DNA of 64,000 bases from Mycolicibacterium porcinum (GTDB lineage: Bacteria > Actinomycetota > Actinomycetes > Mycobacteriales > Mycobacteriaceae): contig MVIG01000004.1 in assembly GCA_002086835.1 (NCBI GenBank), positions 1 through 64,000 of the forward strand. Direction: 5' to 3'. Positions 9,092 to 18,527 of this stretch are shown piece by piece (the first letter of the stretch is position 1; each line of letters begins with the position of its first letter). A program made the position numbers and the translations under genes. Below the pieces are notes generated by a model. It was not told where the DNA came from. It was given only the letters and a program-made list of their open reading frames with translations, and ran no database searches.

Positions 9092-10207
9092 CTAGCGAAT
9101 GGTCCCCAAACCGGGAATAAGTGGTAGATCGAGAGGCGTCACCCATCCCGGCAAATGTTCATTGACCGCGGGTACGGCGTTGAGTGCCCGCAGGCCGGTG
9201 GCCAGGCAGCCCGCGGCGGCCGCATCGCGGCCCGAGCCGTCGGTGAACCGGAACGCGGTCTCCTGGGAGATGCTCGGCGTGCCCTCGATGTCGACGCGAT
9301 AGACGTCGTTGTCGTTCCCGGACGGCCAGTCCGGCGCCGCGTCCAGACCGATCCGGTTGACGTGCTCGAGCTGGATGCGAGTCTCGCCGCGGTACACGCC
9401 GTTGATCGTGAAGCGCACGGCAGCGACGTTGCCTGCCGGGATGATGCCCTTGGCGGATTTGCGCTCGTCGGGGGTGATCCACTTGTCCCACGTGGTGGTG
9501 ATCTCGTCGAGCTCGATGCCGGCCGCGTGCGCGATCATGGGAACCGTTGCGCCCCAGGCGAAGATGAGGATGTCCGGGGTTTCGAGCAGGGCACGGTGCT
9601 CGGGCGGCTTGCCGATACCCATCTCGAACTCGTAGTCGCCGGTGTAGTTGGTGTAGTCCAGCAGTTCCGAGGCCCGCACGCGGCGGATCTCTGAGCACAG
9701 GCCCATCAGGGTCATCGGGAACAGGTCGTCGGCGAAGCCGGGGTCGATTCCGGTGGTGAAGCACGACGATCCGCCCGCCTCACAGGCCTCGGTGATCGGC
9801 TCGATCCAGTTCGGCGGGTTGAGGTGCATCTTGGGCCAGACCCACGGGGTCATCGCGGTCGAGCACACGTCGATGCCGGCCCGCAGGAATCGGGTGATGA
9901 CATCGATGTTGACGTCGGCGTGGGCGGCCGTCGGCCCGTAGTGCACCAATGCGTCGGGCTTCAGCGCGATGAGCGCGTCGACATCGTCGGTGGCCGCGAT
10001 CCCGACGGGACCGCCGAGGGCGCAGATCTCGCCGACGTCGCGGCCCACCTTCTCCGGATTGCTGACGCCGACACCGACGAGTTCGAACAGCGGGTGCTTG
10101 ACGATCTCGGCGATCACCATCTGCCCGACGAAACCGGTGCCCCACACCACGACGCGTTTCTTCACGCCCACACCATAAGTGATACCGGTCACATCGGGAA
10201 TCAACAT
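9092..10207 (-). CDS. NAD(P)-binding dihydrodipicolinate reductase-like oxidoreductase
   Basis: Rossmann-fold oxidoreductase of the DapB-like group widespread in mycobacteria. The dinucleotide motif VVVWGTGFVGQMVIAEI lies near the N-terminus, and HYGPTAAH resembles the active-site region of dihydrodipicolinate/2,4-diaminopentanoate dehydrogenase-like enzymes. The length of about 360 aa is longer than DapB. The ATG at 10207 gives the maximal frame; family members usually begin just before VKKRVVVWGTG, so GTG 10171 or 10165 is probably the real start. The substrate is not known. It is divergent from the FabG-like SDR. Confidence 0.7.
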   Translation of the reverse strand: MLIPDVTGITYGVGVKKRVVVWGTGFVGQMVIAEIVKHPLFELVGVGVSNPEKVGRDVGEICALGGPVGIAATDDVDALIALKPDALVHYGPTAAHADVNIDVITRFLRAGIDVCSTAMTPWVWPKMHLNPPNWIEPITEACEAGGSSCFTTGIDPGFADDLFPMTLMGLCSEIRRVRASELLDYTNYTGDYEFEMGIGKPPEHRALLETPDILIFAWGATVPMIAHAAGIELDEITTTWDKWITPDERKSAKGIIPAGNVAAVRFTINGVYRGETRIQLEHVNRIGLDAAPDWPSGNDNDVYRVDIEGTPSISQETAFRFTDGSGRDAAAAGCLATGLRALNAVPAVNEHLPGWVTPLDLPLIPGLGTIR

Positions 10208-10272
10208 CGCGCGATCAGCTTTGACGTCAACATCATTCGCATTCGTCGAACTACCCGCGGAGGGCCGACATC

Positions 10273-11019
10273 ATGACCACACCAACTTTGACCGGGCGGC
10301 GCGCACTGGTGACCGGAGGATCGCGCGGCATCGGTGCGGGCATCGTGAGGCGGCTGGCCGCCGACGGCGCCACGGTGGCGTTCACCTACGGCGCTTCTGC
10401 CGCCGAAGCCGACAAGCTGGTGGCCGAGCTGACTGCCGATGGTGCGAAGGTCGTGGCGATCCAGGCCGACAGCGCCGATCCCGCACAGGTAGCGAATGCG
10501 GTCGAGCAGACGGTCGCGGATCTCGGCGGGCTCGACGTCCTGGTGAACAACGCCGGAACCGCCCACATCGCACCGATCGACGAGTTCCCTCAGGAGCAGT
10601 TCGACCGCCTGGTGGCGATCAACATCGGTGGCGTCTACTCGGCGATCCGCAGCGCGGTAGCGCATCTCGGGGAAGGATCGCGAATCATCAACATCGGCAG
10701 CATCAACGCCGACCGGGTCCCCACCGGTGGGACTGCGGTGTACGCCATGACAAAGGGGGCGGTGTCGTCACTGACGCGGGCACTGGCCCGTGAACTCGGG
10801 CCGCGCGGCGTCACCGTCAACAATGTGCAGCCGGGTCCGATCACCACCGATCTGAACCCCGACGAAGGTGAATTCGCCGCTGCCGTAAGGCAAACCACCG
10901 CGCTGGGCCGCTATGGGCACACCAGCGACATCGCCGCCGTGGTCAGCTTCCTGGCCGGCCCTGAGTCCGGATACGTGACCGGGGCGAACTGGAACGTCGA
11001 CGGCGGGTTCACCGCCTGA
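10273..11019 (+). CDS. Short-chain dehydrogenase, FabG-like
   Basis: 248-aa classical SDR. The cofactor motif TGGSRGIG is at about 15-22, NNAG at about 92-95, the catalytic Ser in INIGSINADR, and the YxxxK dyad in YAMTK. The C-terminal segment GYVTGANWNVDGGFTA is typical of FabG-type 3-oxoacyl reductases, which act as tetramers with NADPH. A strong ribosome site (GGAGGG) precedes ATG 10273. Substrate unknown; the gene stands alone between convergent and divergent neighbours. Confidence 0.88.
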   Translation: MTTPTLTGRRALVTGGSRGIGAGIVRRLAADGATVAFTYGASAAEADKLVAELTADGAKVVAIQADSADPAQVANAVEQTVADLGGLDVLVNNAGTAHIAPIDEFPQEQFDRLVAINIGGVYSAIRSAVAHLGEGSRIINIGSINADRVPTGGTAVYAMTKGAVSSLTRALARELGPRGVTVNNVQPGPITTDLNPDEGEFAAAVRQTTALGRYGHTSDIAAVVSFLAGPESGYVTGANWNVDGGFTA

Positions 11020-11022
11020 TCA

Positions 11023-12102
11023 TCACAGGTTGACCGGGTCGGGCTGGCGGGGCGTCTTCGAGGTGTCCCTCAACCCGGCCCTGAATTGCATTGCCCGGTA
11101 AGGCCATCCGGTGTCGGTACGCCACTGCGAGACCACCAGGCCGACGCCCCCGGTGATGCCGAAGCGCGAGCCCGGCAACAGGTAGCCGCCGTAGAGCTGG
11201 GCCACCTTGTTGCCGGCATGGTCCTCGGCCTGCCACGACGACCCGACGATGGGCGTCTGGACTTCGGTGGTGTACATGTTGGCCACCGGCGAGGACACCA
11301 CGCGATAGCCCAATGCGTATGACGACGCCAGGAATCCGCCCAAGACCCATCTGCCCGCGGCGGTGCGCCGGAAGGTGAGCTCGCCCCAGTGCTCATCCGG
11401 CGGGGTGATCGGTGTGGCCTGCTGCCCCCACTGCCAGCGTCCGTTGGTGAACCCCCAGCTGACGTACTGCGACCGTCGGCCGATGGACTCGGGCCGGACC
11501 CGCATCAGGATGATGCCCTTGTCGCGCTGAAATCCCGTCGCCACCACGTACACCCAGCCGTCGCCCGGATCGAAGTCCCACGACCAGCACTGCGCATGAC
11601 CGCCGTGCAGATCGGCCGGGAACTTCGCCTCTTCCCCCATGTGGGTCCAGGACACGCCGCTGTCGTCGGAACGCCAGATCTCGGTCCAGATCACCGTGCC
11701 GAAGCCATGATTGACGATCGCGTGCAGATACAGCGAGTCGCCGACCCGCAGCAGGTCCGACGGGATCACGGTGCTGATACCACCGCGCCGCCACCCCGAT
11801 GCCTCGTCGTCGTGGATGTAGTACCAGAGTTGCCGCGCGTAGTCGGGGTCTGCTCCCCCGGCGTATTCGTAGACGATCTCGTGGTTGGCATCGCCGGTGC
11901 CGATCAGCACCACCGGCGAGCGCCAGTCGCCCTGACCGACCTTGCTCCCGGAGAACGTGTCGCCGAAGACCGACACCAGCTTGCCGTTGGGCGCGATGAT
12001 CGACGCACCGAGATCGGTGGCGGTGACCCCGAATCGGTCGGTGCGGCCCGGTCCGGTGATGTCGACGACCTTGCCGTCGATCAGCGGCAGCACTCCCCCC
12101 AC
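11023..12102 (-). CDS. DUF4185 (GH183-type) protein, possible endo-D-arabinanase
   Basis: 359-aa DUF4185 protein. DUF4185 members have been reclassified as glycoside hydrolase family GH183, shown to be endo-D-arabinanases acting on mycobacterial arabinan (family knowledge from memory). It shares with the second copy at 25.7 kb the motifs RFG-x4-DLG and FGDTF. It begins directly with the catalytic fold (TGPGRTDRFGVTATDLGASI) and shows no signal peptide. GTG 12102 follows a GAGGG ribosome site and lies 10 bp after the stop of the secreted protein upstream, so the two are probably co-transcribed. Activity on D-arabinan is an inference. Confidence 0.75.
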   Translation of the reverse strand: MGGVLPLIDGKVVDITGPGRTDRFGVTATDLGASIIAPNGKLVSVFGDTFSGSKVGQGDWRSPVVLIGTGDANHEIVYEYAGGADPDYARQLWYYIHDDEASGWRRGGISTVIPSDLLRVGDSLYLHAIVNHGFGTVIWTEIWRSDDSGVSWTHMGEEAKFPADLHGGHAQCWSWDFDPGDGWVYVVATGFQRDKGIILMRVRPESIGRRSQYVSWGFTNGRWQWGQQATPITPPDEHWGELTFRRTAAGRWVLGGFLASSYALGYRVVSSPVANMYTTEVQTPIVGSSWQAEDHAGNKVAQLYGGYLLPGSRFGITGGVGLVVSQWRTDTGWPYRAMQFRAGLRDTSKTPRQPDPVNL

Positions 12103-12112
12103 TCCCTCGTGC

Positions 12113-12652
12113 CTACGTGCACCACCGCAGGCCGCCGGGCTCGCAATCCAGCGGATAGACCTTGACCTGAGTCTTCAGCGGCTCCTTGTACGCCAGCGTG
12201 AACGGGAAGGTGTGGATCGCGGGGGCGATCGTGCCGCCACAGGCCTCGTTGTTGGCCACGCTGCGGGTACCTCTCAGCGCGATGTCGTCGAACTTGTAGG
12301 TCTCGGTGATCGGCGCCCAACTACCGTCGGCGCACTGGAAACCTTCTTTCACGCTCGTCGAATACGTCCACTGCCCATCGGCCAGCCTGGCGTCGCCACC
12401 CACGCTGACGCGCTGGGTCTCCACATGCAGCCGGCAGGCCACCGCCAGCTCCAGCGGCTCACGCAGATCCCCGACCGTCGGGACACAAGACGGCCACACA
12501 CCCCAGGTGTCGGTCCTGCCATCCTCCTGGGTGTACGTGTAGACGCCCAGCATCACGGGGTCGGCCTGTGCCGGGGCGGCAACCCCCAGGCTGAGTCCGA
12601 TTCCGACCGACGAGAACAGGGCGGCTGCAGAGGCCATGCGCTTGAACGTCAC
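12113..12652 (-). CDS. Secreted protein of unknown function
   Basis: 179-aa exported protein: signal peptide MTFKRMASAAALFSSVGIGL ending near AQA at about 30. The mature part has six Cys residues, suggesting disulfides, and YTYTQEDGRTDTWGVWP near its start. I do not recognise the family beyond similar mycobacterial secreted proteins. It is the first gene of a two-gene unit with the DUF4185 protein, so an accessory role in cell-wall arabinan binding or remodelling is possible but unsupported by any motif. Confidence 0.65.
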   Translation of the reverse strand: MTFKRMASAAALFSSVGIGLSLGVAAPAQADPVMLGVYTYTQEDGRTDTWGVWPSCVPTVGDLREPLELAVACRLHVETQRVSVGGDARLADGQWTYSTSVKEGFQCADGSWAPITETYKFDDIALRGTRSVANNEACGGTIAPAIHTFPFTLAYKEPLKTQVKVYPLDCEPGGLRWCT

Positions 12653-12751
12653 AATGGGTGAGTATCGCAGTCTTCATCAGCGTCGTCATCGGTATGGGTC
12701 GGTATACCTGGGACCGGCCCCCGTGACGGCCCCAGCGGGTGAGCGTACGGC

Positions 12752-12770
12752 GGATCACCCGCGGTGATCC
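12752..12770. promoter_or_regulatory. 8-3-8 inverted repeat upstream of the peptide ABC operon
   Basis: GGATCACC-CGC-GGTGATCC is a perfect inverted repeat ending one base before the GGAG ribosome site of the ABC substrate-binding gene. It could be an operator, or an mRNA hairpin that modulates translation initiation. No regulator gene lies adjacent. Confidence 0.4.
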
Positions 12771-12780
12771 TGGAGTAATC

Positions 12781-14310
12781 GTGACGACACGACCAGCGAT
12801 GAAAACGTTGGCGGCAGTGCTGGTATTCGTGCTGGCTGCTTGTTCCACCGGCAGCCGGGTGGACCTCGGTGACGCCTCGGCGGGCAATCTCATCGCGGCC
12901 ATCGCCGGCGAACCCGATCAGCTCGACCCGCACCGAACCAGCGCCTACTTCTCCTTCGAGGTATTGGAGAACGTGTTCGACACCCTGGTCGAGCCGGACG
13001 AGAACCTGGAGATGCGGCCCGCGCTGGCGCGCTCCTGGGAGGTCAGCGACGATCAACTCACCTGGACCTTTCACCTGCGCGACGGTGTGCGCTGGCACGA
13101 CGACACCCCGTTGACCGCCGACGACGTGGTCTATTCGTACCGGCGCATCATCGACGAGCAGCTGACCAATGTCGACAAGTTCAGCGCCGTCACCAGCGTC
13201 AGTGCGCCGGACCCGGCGACGGTGCGGATCACGGTCCGCCAGCCCACCCCGAACCTGCTGACCAATCTCGGCGGATTCAAAGGCATGGCGATCGTGCAAC
13301 GCGCCAACGTCGAGAGCGGGCAGATCGCCACCCATCCGATCGGTACCGGCCCGTTCGCCTTCGCGGGCCGCAAGAGCGGTGACTCCATCACGCTCAAGGC
13401 CAACCCGCGCTATTGGGGAGGTGCTCCCCCGGTTTCCGGGGTGACGTTCCGATTCATCTCCGAGCCGACGACGGCGTTGTCGGCGCTGCAGGCCGGCGAG
13501 ATCGACTGGACGGATTCGGTGCCGCCGCAGCGGGTGGCCCAGTTGCGCGACGACGACTCGCTGACGCTGGCGGTCACACCGGGCAACGACTACTGGTATC
13601 TGGCGCTCAACGAGGCCCGGCAACCGTGGAACGACACACGGGTGCGCGAGGCCATCGCGTTCGGCATCGACCGGGACGCGATCGCCGCGGCCACCAGCTA
13701 CCGCACCGCGGAGGTGAATCAACTGGCGATCCCGCGCGGCAGCCCGTGGTTCACCGATTATCAGCGCTACCGCTTCTCCCTCGATGAAGCGCGAGGCCTC
13801 CTTGAACAGGCCGGCGCCGCACCGCGCGACCTCGACATGCTGGTCACCAGCGAGTACCCCGAGACCGTGACGGCGGCCCAGATCATCGCCGACAACCTTG
13901 CGCCCCTGGGTATCAGGGTGAACATCCGGACCGTCGACTTCGCCACCTGGCTCGACGAACAGAACACCGGCCACTTCGACATGCTGATGATGGGCTGGCT
14001 GGGAAATATCGACCCGGACGATTTCTACTACGCACAGCACCACACGAAGGGCACGAGCAACGCGCAGAAGTTCTCCGACCCCGAGGTCGACCGACTGCTG
14101 GACGCCGGCCGTACCGAAACCGATGTCGGCAAGCGAAAAGCGATCTACGCCAAGGCCGCAACGCGGATCGCGGATCAGGCCAGCTACATCTATCTGTACA
14201 ACCCGTCGGTGATCCAGGCCTGGGCCAACAACCTGACGGGGTACCAGGTGCGCCGCGACGGCGCCGTCCGGTTCCGCACAGCTGACCTTGACGGAGGGGA
14301 AACCCGATGA
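12781..14310 (+). CDS. Peptide/nickel ABC transporter substrate-binding lipoprotein (DppA/OppA-like)
   Basis: About 509-aa extracytoplasmic solute receptor of SBP family 5. It has a signal peptide with lipobox VLAACSTG; the GTG at 12781 has a GGAG ribosome site and ATG 12799 is the alternative. Family hallmarks are EPDQLDPHRTSAYFSFEVLENVFDTL, WTFHLRDGVRWHDDTPLTADDV and the later NDTRVREAIAFGIDRDAI. It captures di- or oligopeptides or similar solutes for the downstream permeases. The start of the permease overlaps its stop by 4 bp, so this is the first gene of a four-gene importer operon resembling mycobacterial dppABCD. Confidence 0.9.
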   Translation: MTTRPAMKTLAAVLVFVLAACSTGSRVDLGDASAGNLIAAIAGEPDQLDPHRTSAYFSFEVLENVFDTLVEPDENLEMRPALARSWEVSDDQLTWTFHLRDGVRWHDDTPLTADDVVYSYRRIIDEQLTNVDKFSAVTSVSAPDPATVRITVRQPTPNLLTNLGGFKGMAIVQRANVESGQIATHPIGTGPFAFAGRKSGDSITLKANPRYWGGAPPVSGVTFRFISEPTTALSALQAGEIDWTDSVPPQRVAQLRDDDSLTLAVTPGNDYWYLALNEARQPWNDTRVREAIAFGIDRDAIAAATSYRTAEVNQLAIPRGSPWFTDYQRYRFSLDEARGLLEQAGAAPRDLDMLVTSEYPETVTAAQIIADNLAPLGIRVNIRTVDFATWLDEQNTGHFDMLMMGWLGNIDPDDFYYAQHHTKGTSNAQKFSDPEVDRLLDAGRTETDVGKRKAIYAKAATRIADQASYIYLYNPSVIQAWANNLTGYQVRRDGAVRFRTADLDGGETR

Positions 14311-15284
14311 GCTTGAGCACAATCCGTGCGAATCACCCGGTGGTGGAGTTCCTGGCCCGACGGTTGCTCTACTCGGCGGTGGTGCTCATCGGGGTGCTGA
14401 TCGTGGTGTTCGCCCTGGTGCACCTGGTGCCGGGTGACCCGGTCCGGATCGCGCTCGGCACCCGCTACACCCCCCAGGCCTACGACGCATTGCGCACCGC
14501 GAGCGGCATGGACCGGCCCATCGTCGAGCAGTTCTTCTCCTACCTCGGCTCCGCGCTGACCGGCGATCTCGGCGTCAGTTTCCGCAACGGAGATCCGGTC
14601 ACGGTGACCCTGCTCGACCGGTTGCCCGCCACGCTGTCCCTCGGGCTCGTCGGCATCGTCATCGCGCTGGTGATCGCGCTGCCCGCCGGGATTTTCGCCG
14701 CACTGCGGGAGGGCCGGGTCAGCGATGCGATCGTGCGGGTCGCCAGCCAGTTCGGGGTGTCGATACCGGATTTCTGGTTGGGCATCCTGTTGATCGGCCT
14801 GTTCGCCTCGACGCTGGGCTGGCTGCCCACGTCCGGATACCGACCGCTGCTGGGAGATCCGGGCGGATGGCTGCGCCACATCATCCTGCCGGGGCTGACG
14901 GTCGGCCTGGTGGCCGGCGCCATCATGACGCGCTATGTGCGCTCGGCGGTGCTGGAGGTCGCCGCGATGGGCTACGTCCGCACCGCGCGGTCCAAGGGCC
15001 TGGCGCCACCTGTGGTCACCTTCCGCCACATCGTGCGCAACGCCCTGCTGCCGGTGTTGACCATCACCGGTATCCAGCTGGCCACCATCCTCGGTGGGGT
15101 CATCGTGGTGGAGGTGGTGTTCGCCTGGCCTGGTTTGGGCCGACTGGTATTCAATTCCGTTGCCGCACGCGACTATCCGGTGATCCAAGGCGCGGTGCTG
15201 CTGATCGCGGTGCTGTTCCTGCTGATCAACCTGCTCGTGGACGTGCTGTATGCGATCGTCGACCCGAGGATTCGGCTGTCATGA
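14307..15284 (+). CDS. ABC transporter permease, DppB/OppB type
   Basis: 325-aa inner-membrane permease with six predicted helices. The first lies at about 22-44, ahead of the extracytoplasmic segment VHLVPGDPVRIALGTRYTP typical of DppB. The EAA-type cytoplasmic loop for ATPase contact reads GYVRTARSKGLAPPVVTFRHIVRNA. Start ATG overlaps the upstream stop and its own stop overlaps the next ATG, so translation of the operon is coupled. Confidence 0.92.
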   Translation: MSLSTIRANHPVVEFLARRLLYSAVVLIGVLIVVFALVHLVPGDPVRIALGTRYTPQAYDALRTASGMDRPIVEQFFSYLGSALTGDLGVSFRNGDPVTVTLLDRLPATLSLGLVGIVIALVIALPAGIFAALREGRVSDAIVRVASQFGVSIPDFWLGILLIGLFASTLGWLPTSGYRPLLGDPGGWLRHIILPGLTVGLVAGAIMTRYVRSAVLEVAAMGYVRTARSKGLAPPVVTFRHIVRNALLPVLTITGIQLATILGGVIVVEVVFAWPGLGRLVFNSVAARDYPVIQGAVLLIAVLFLLINLLVDVLYAIVDPRIRLS

Positions 15285-16165
15285 CCTCCACCACCGATAG
15301 TTCCCGGGTCGCGTCCTGGCGGCTGCTGCTGTCGAATCCGGTCACCGCGGTCAGCGCCGCGGTGCTGCTGGCAGTGCTGATCGTCGCCGTCTCCGCGTCC
15401 TGGATCGCCCCGTACGGCATCAACGACATCGACGTGCCCAGTGCCCTGCAGGGCCCGGGCACCGCGCACTGGTTCGGCACCGATGAGCTCGGCCGCGACG
15501 TGTTCTCCCGCGTACTGGTGGCGATCGCCGCCTCACTTCGGGTAGCGGTCGTCTCGGTCACGCTGGCCGCGGTGGCCGGCGTGCTCGTCGGTGTGCTCGC
15601 CGGCTACCGGGGCGGCTGGATCGACACCGTGGTGATGCGCGTCGTCGACGTGATGTTCGCCTTCCCGGTGTTGCTGCTCGCGCTGGCGATCGTGGCGGTG
15701 CTCGGGCCTGGAATCACCACCACGATGCTGGCCATCGGGATCGTCTACATCCCGATCTTCGCGCGCGTCGCCCGGGCCTCGGCACTCGGCGTGCGGGTGG
15801 AGCCATTCGTCGCCGTGTCGCGCAGCATGGGCACCGGTGACGGCTACATCCTGATCCGGCACATCCTGCCGAACATCGCCGGGCCGTTGATCGTTCAGCT
15901 GTCACTGTCGTTGGCCTTCGCGATCCTGGCCGAGGCCGCACTGTCGTTTCTGGGGCTGGGTATCCAGCCACCGCAGCCGTCGCTGGGCCGGATGATCTTC
16001 GACGCCCAGGGATTCGTCACCCTGGCATGGTGGATGGCGGTCTTCCCGGGCGCGGCGATCTTCGTGATGGTGTTGGCGTTCAACCTGTTCGGCGACGGCC
16101 TGCGTGATGTGCTCGACCCGAAGCAACGCACCTCGATCGAGGCGAGAAGGGCGGGTCGCAGGTGA
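15281..16165 (+). CDS. ABC transporter permease, DppC/OppC type
   Basis: 294-aa second permease of the importer. It has an N-terminal helix, a short exported segment APYGINDIDVPSALQGPGTAHWFGTDELGRDVFSR, which is the canonical DppC signature, then five more helices. The coupling loop is VEPFVAVSRSMGTGDGYILIRHILPN. It forms the heterodimeric channel with the DppB-like protein. ATG 15281 overlaps the previous stop by 4 bp; longer upstream frames are shadows of the dppB-like gene. Confidence 0.92.
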   Translation: MTSTTDSSRVASWRLLLSNPVTAVSAAVLLAVLIVAVSASWIAPYGINDIDVPSALQGPGTAHWFGTDELGRDVFSRVLVAIAASLRVAVVSVTLAAVAGVLVGVLAGYRGGWIDTVVMRVVDVMFAFPVLLLALAIVAVLGPGITTTMLAIGIVYIPIFARVARASALGVRVEPFVAVSRSMGTGDGYILIRHILPNIAGPLIVQLSLSLAFAILAEAALSFLGLGIQPPQPSLGRMIFDAQGFVTLAWWMAVFPGAAIFVMVLAFNLFGDGLRDVLDPKQRTSIEARRAGRR

Positions 16166-17724
16166 ACCCCATACTCAAGGTCGAGGACCTGCGGGTGGCG
16201 ATCGGACGCCGCGAGATCGTGCGGGGCGTGTCGTTCGACGTGCAGCGCGAGCAGACGGTCGGCATCGTCGGCGAGTCCGGATCGGGTAAGTCGATGACGG
16301 TTCTGGCTGCCACCGGCCTGTTGGACGCACCGGGAGCGGTGGTTACCGGCACCAGCACCCTGCGCGACGGCGCACGGCTGATCGGCGCGTCGGCGCGGGC
16401 ACTGCGAGCAGTGCACGGCAGTCGCATCGGGTTCGTCTTCCAGGACCCAGGGACGTCGCTGAATCCGCTGCTGACGCTGGAGCGCCAGATCACCGAAAGC
16501 CTTGAGACCCATCGCAAGATGACCCGGCGGCAAGCTCGTGTCCGCGCCGGCGAGTTGCTCGAGGCGGTCGGGCTGTCCCCCGATCGGCTGGGCGCCTACC
16601 CGCATCAGCTGTCCGGCGGGCAGCGTCAGCGGGTGATGATCGCGATCGCCCTGGCGTGCGATCCGGAACTGCTCATCGCCGATGAGCCGACGACCGCACT
16701 CGACGTCACCACCCAGGCCCAGATCATCGAGCTGGTGGCCGATCTGCAGCGGGATTTCGGAACGGCGGTGGTGTGGATCAGTCACGATCTCGGGGTCATC
16801 GGCCAGGTGGCCGATGAGGTGACCGTGCTACGCGACGGCGAGACGGTGGAGCAGGCACCGATTCTGCAGGTGTTCGACCATCCTCAGCACGCCTACACCC
16901 GGGAGTTGCTGGCGGCCCGCCCACTCCTCGACGGTGCCGGTCCCGATCCCGATCCGGATGATGCACCGGTGCTGTTGCAGGCCAAGGATCTTGACGTTCA
17001 CTACGGCGCAGTGCATGCCGTCAAAGGCGTCTCGTTCGAGCTGCGGCGTGCGACGACGCTGGGGATCGTCGGCGAATCGGGGTCAGGCAAGTCGACGGTG
17101 GCCGCCGCTCTGACCGGGCTCGCGGAGCCGTCCGCGGGGACTGCGACCCTGGACGGCAAGGATGTCTTCGCCGGTGGGCGGGCCCTGCGCCGCCGGATCA
17201 GCCTGGTGTTCCAGGATCCGTTCGCCTCACTCGATCCGCGGGCCCGGGTCAGCGCCGCGATCGGCGAGCCACTGCGTGTGCACCGGCTGGCCGCCGGGCG
17301 CCGCGGCCGCGCCGCACGCGTGGCCGAACTGCTCGAACTCGTCGGACTACCAACAGATTTCGCGTCACGCTATCCGCACGAGCTGTCCGGCGGACAGCGC
17401 CAGCGGGTCAGCATCGCCCGCGCGCTGGCCACCGAACCCGATGTGCTCATCCTCGATGAGTCGACCGCGTCCCTCGATGTCTCGGTGCAGTCACGGGTGC
17501 TTGACCTGTTGACCGAGCTGCAGCGCGAGCTGGGGTTGACCTACCTGTTCATCGCACACGACCTGGCAGTGGTGCACCGGATGTGTCACGACGTGCTGGT
17601 GATGCGGGCCGGCGAGGTGGTCGAGTACGGCCCCGCAGGCGAGTTGTTCACCCGTCCCCAGCACGAATACACCCGTACCCTGCTGGCCGCGGTTCCGCCG
17701 GCCAGGCCGCATGAGAAGGTGTGA
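16162..17724 (+). CDS. ABC transporter fused double ATPase (DppD-F type)
   Basis: 520-aa protein with two complete nucleotide-binding domains in tandem. Domain 1: Walker A GESGSGKS (about 36-43), signature LSGGQRQRV, Walker [13 protein letters not shown]. Domain 2: Walker [10 protein letters not shown], signature [15 protein letters not shown], Walker [13 protein letters not shown]. Fusion of DppD and DppF into one chain is the usual mycobacterial form. GTG 16162 overlaps the DppC-like stop. It powers uptake through the two upstream permeases. Confidence 0.93.
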   Translation: MNPILKVEDLRVAIGRREIVRGVSFDVQREQTVGIVGESGSGKSMTVLAATGLLDAPGAVVTGTSTLRDGARLIGASARALRAVHGSRIGFVFQDPGTSLNPLLTLERQITESLETHRKMTRRQARVRAGELLEAVGLSPDRLGAYPHQLSGGQRQRVMIAIALACDPELLIADEPTTALDVTTQAQIIELVADLQRDFGTAVVWISHDLGVIGQVADEVTVLRDGETVEQAPILQVFDHPQHAYTRELLAARPLLDGAGPDPDPDDAPVLLQAKDLDVHYGAVHAVKGVSFELRRATTLGIVGESGSGKSTVAAALTGLAEPSAGTATLDGKDVFAGGRALRRRISLVFQDPFASLDPRARVSAAIGEPLRVHRLAAGRRGRAARVAELLELVGLPTDFASRYPHELSGGQRQRVSIARALATEPDVLILDESTASLDVSVQSRVLDLLTELQRELGLTYLFIAHDLAVVHRMCHDVLVMRAGEVVEYGPAGELFTRPQHEYTRTLLAAVPPARPHEKV

Positions 17725-17727
17725 GCC

Positions 17728-18468
17728 ATGACTGCTCTGGATGGAAAGGTCGCGCTGGTCACCGGTGCCTCATCGGGTCTCGGCGCGGCGGTTGCCCAAT
17801 TGTTCGCGGCGCGTGGCGCGAAGGTGTTCGGTGTCGCCCGCGACGCCGAGCGGATGGCGACGGTGTTCGAAGATGTGCCCGGCGGGGCCTACGCATCGGT
17901 GGACATCTCCTCGTCGGAAGCCTGCCGGGACGCCGTCTCGCAGTGCGTCGAGAAGTTCGGCCGCCTCGACGCTCTGATCAACGTGGCGGGATTCCACCAG
18001 ATGCGCCACACCGTGTCGGTTACCGACGAGGACTGGGACAAGGACCTCGCGGTCAACCTCAACGGCCCGTTCTTCCTGTGCCGGGCCGCGCTGCCGCATC
18101 TGCTGGAGGCCGGCGGCAACATCGTCAACGTCGCCTCCATCGCCGGTATCGAGGGCGAGGTCTACTCGGCCGGATACTGCGCGGCCAAGCACGGGCTGGT
18201 CGGCCTCACCCGCGCCCTGGCGATCGAGTTCACCTCGGAGCGCCTTCGCGTCAACGCGGTGTGTCCGGGCGGCATGCTCACCCCGCAGACCACCGAGTTC
18301 GCCGCACCGGAGAACGCCGACTGGAATCTGATCATGAGGATCGCCGCACCTCGCGGGATGATGGATGTCGCCGACGTCGCCAAGACCATCGCGTTCCTGG
18401 CCAGTGACGACGCCGCTGCGGTGCACGGCGCGGTCTACGTCGTGGACGCGGGTAAGACTGCGGGCTGA
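17728..18468 (+). CDS. Short-chain dehydrogenase at the end of the ABC operon
   Basis: 246-aa classical SDR: TGASSGLG cofactor motif, catalytic Ser in NVASIAG and YCAAK dyad, with the PGGMLTPQT loop after strand beta-6. ATG 17728 lies 3 bp after the ATPase stop and has a GAAGG ribosome site inside the ATPase gene, so it is probably co-expressed with the importer. That hints that the transported solute, or a product of it, is oxidised or reduced, but the substrate cannot be read. Confidence 0.85.
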   Translation: MTALDGKVALVTGASSGLGAAVAQLFAARGAKVFGVARDAERMATVFEDVPGGAYASVDISSSEACRDAVSQCVEKFGRLDALINVAGFHQMRHTVSVTDEDWDKDLAVNLNGPFFLCRAALPHLLEAGGNIVNVASIAGIEGEVYSAGYCAAKHGLVGLTRALAIEFTSERLRVNAVCPGGMLTPQTTEFAAPENADWNLIMRIAAPRGMMDVADVAKTIAFLASDDAAAVHGAVYVVDAGKTAG

Positions 18469-18476
18469 GTGCATGA

Positions 18477-18514
18477 GATCGGGCGGCCACGCATCGTTGC
18501 GTAACCGCCCGATC
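18477..18514. terminator. Hairpin between convergent SDR and permease genes
   Basis: GATCGGGCGG (18477-18486) pairs with CCGCCCGATC (18505-18514); an inner ACGCA/TGCGT stem extends the structure. It sits between two convergent stops and could serve both. There is no U-tract, as is common for mycobacterial terminators. Confidence 0.6.
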
Positions 18515-18527
18515 AGAGCCGTGGCGC

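Noticed and set aside
12649..14322. 557-codon frame opposite the peptide-binding protein
   Set aside because: Antisense to an SBP family 5 gene with clear motifs; translation is low-complexity and unrecognisable.
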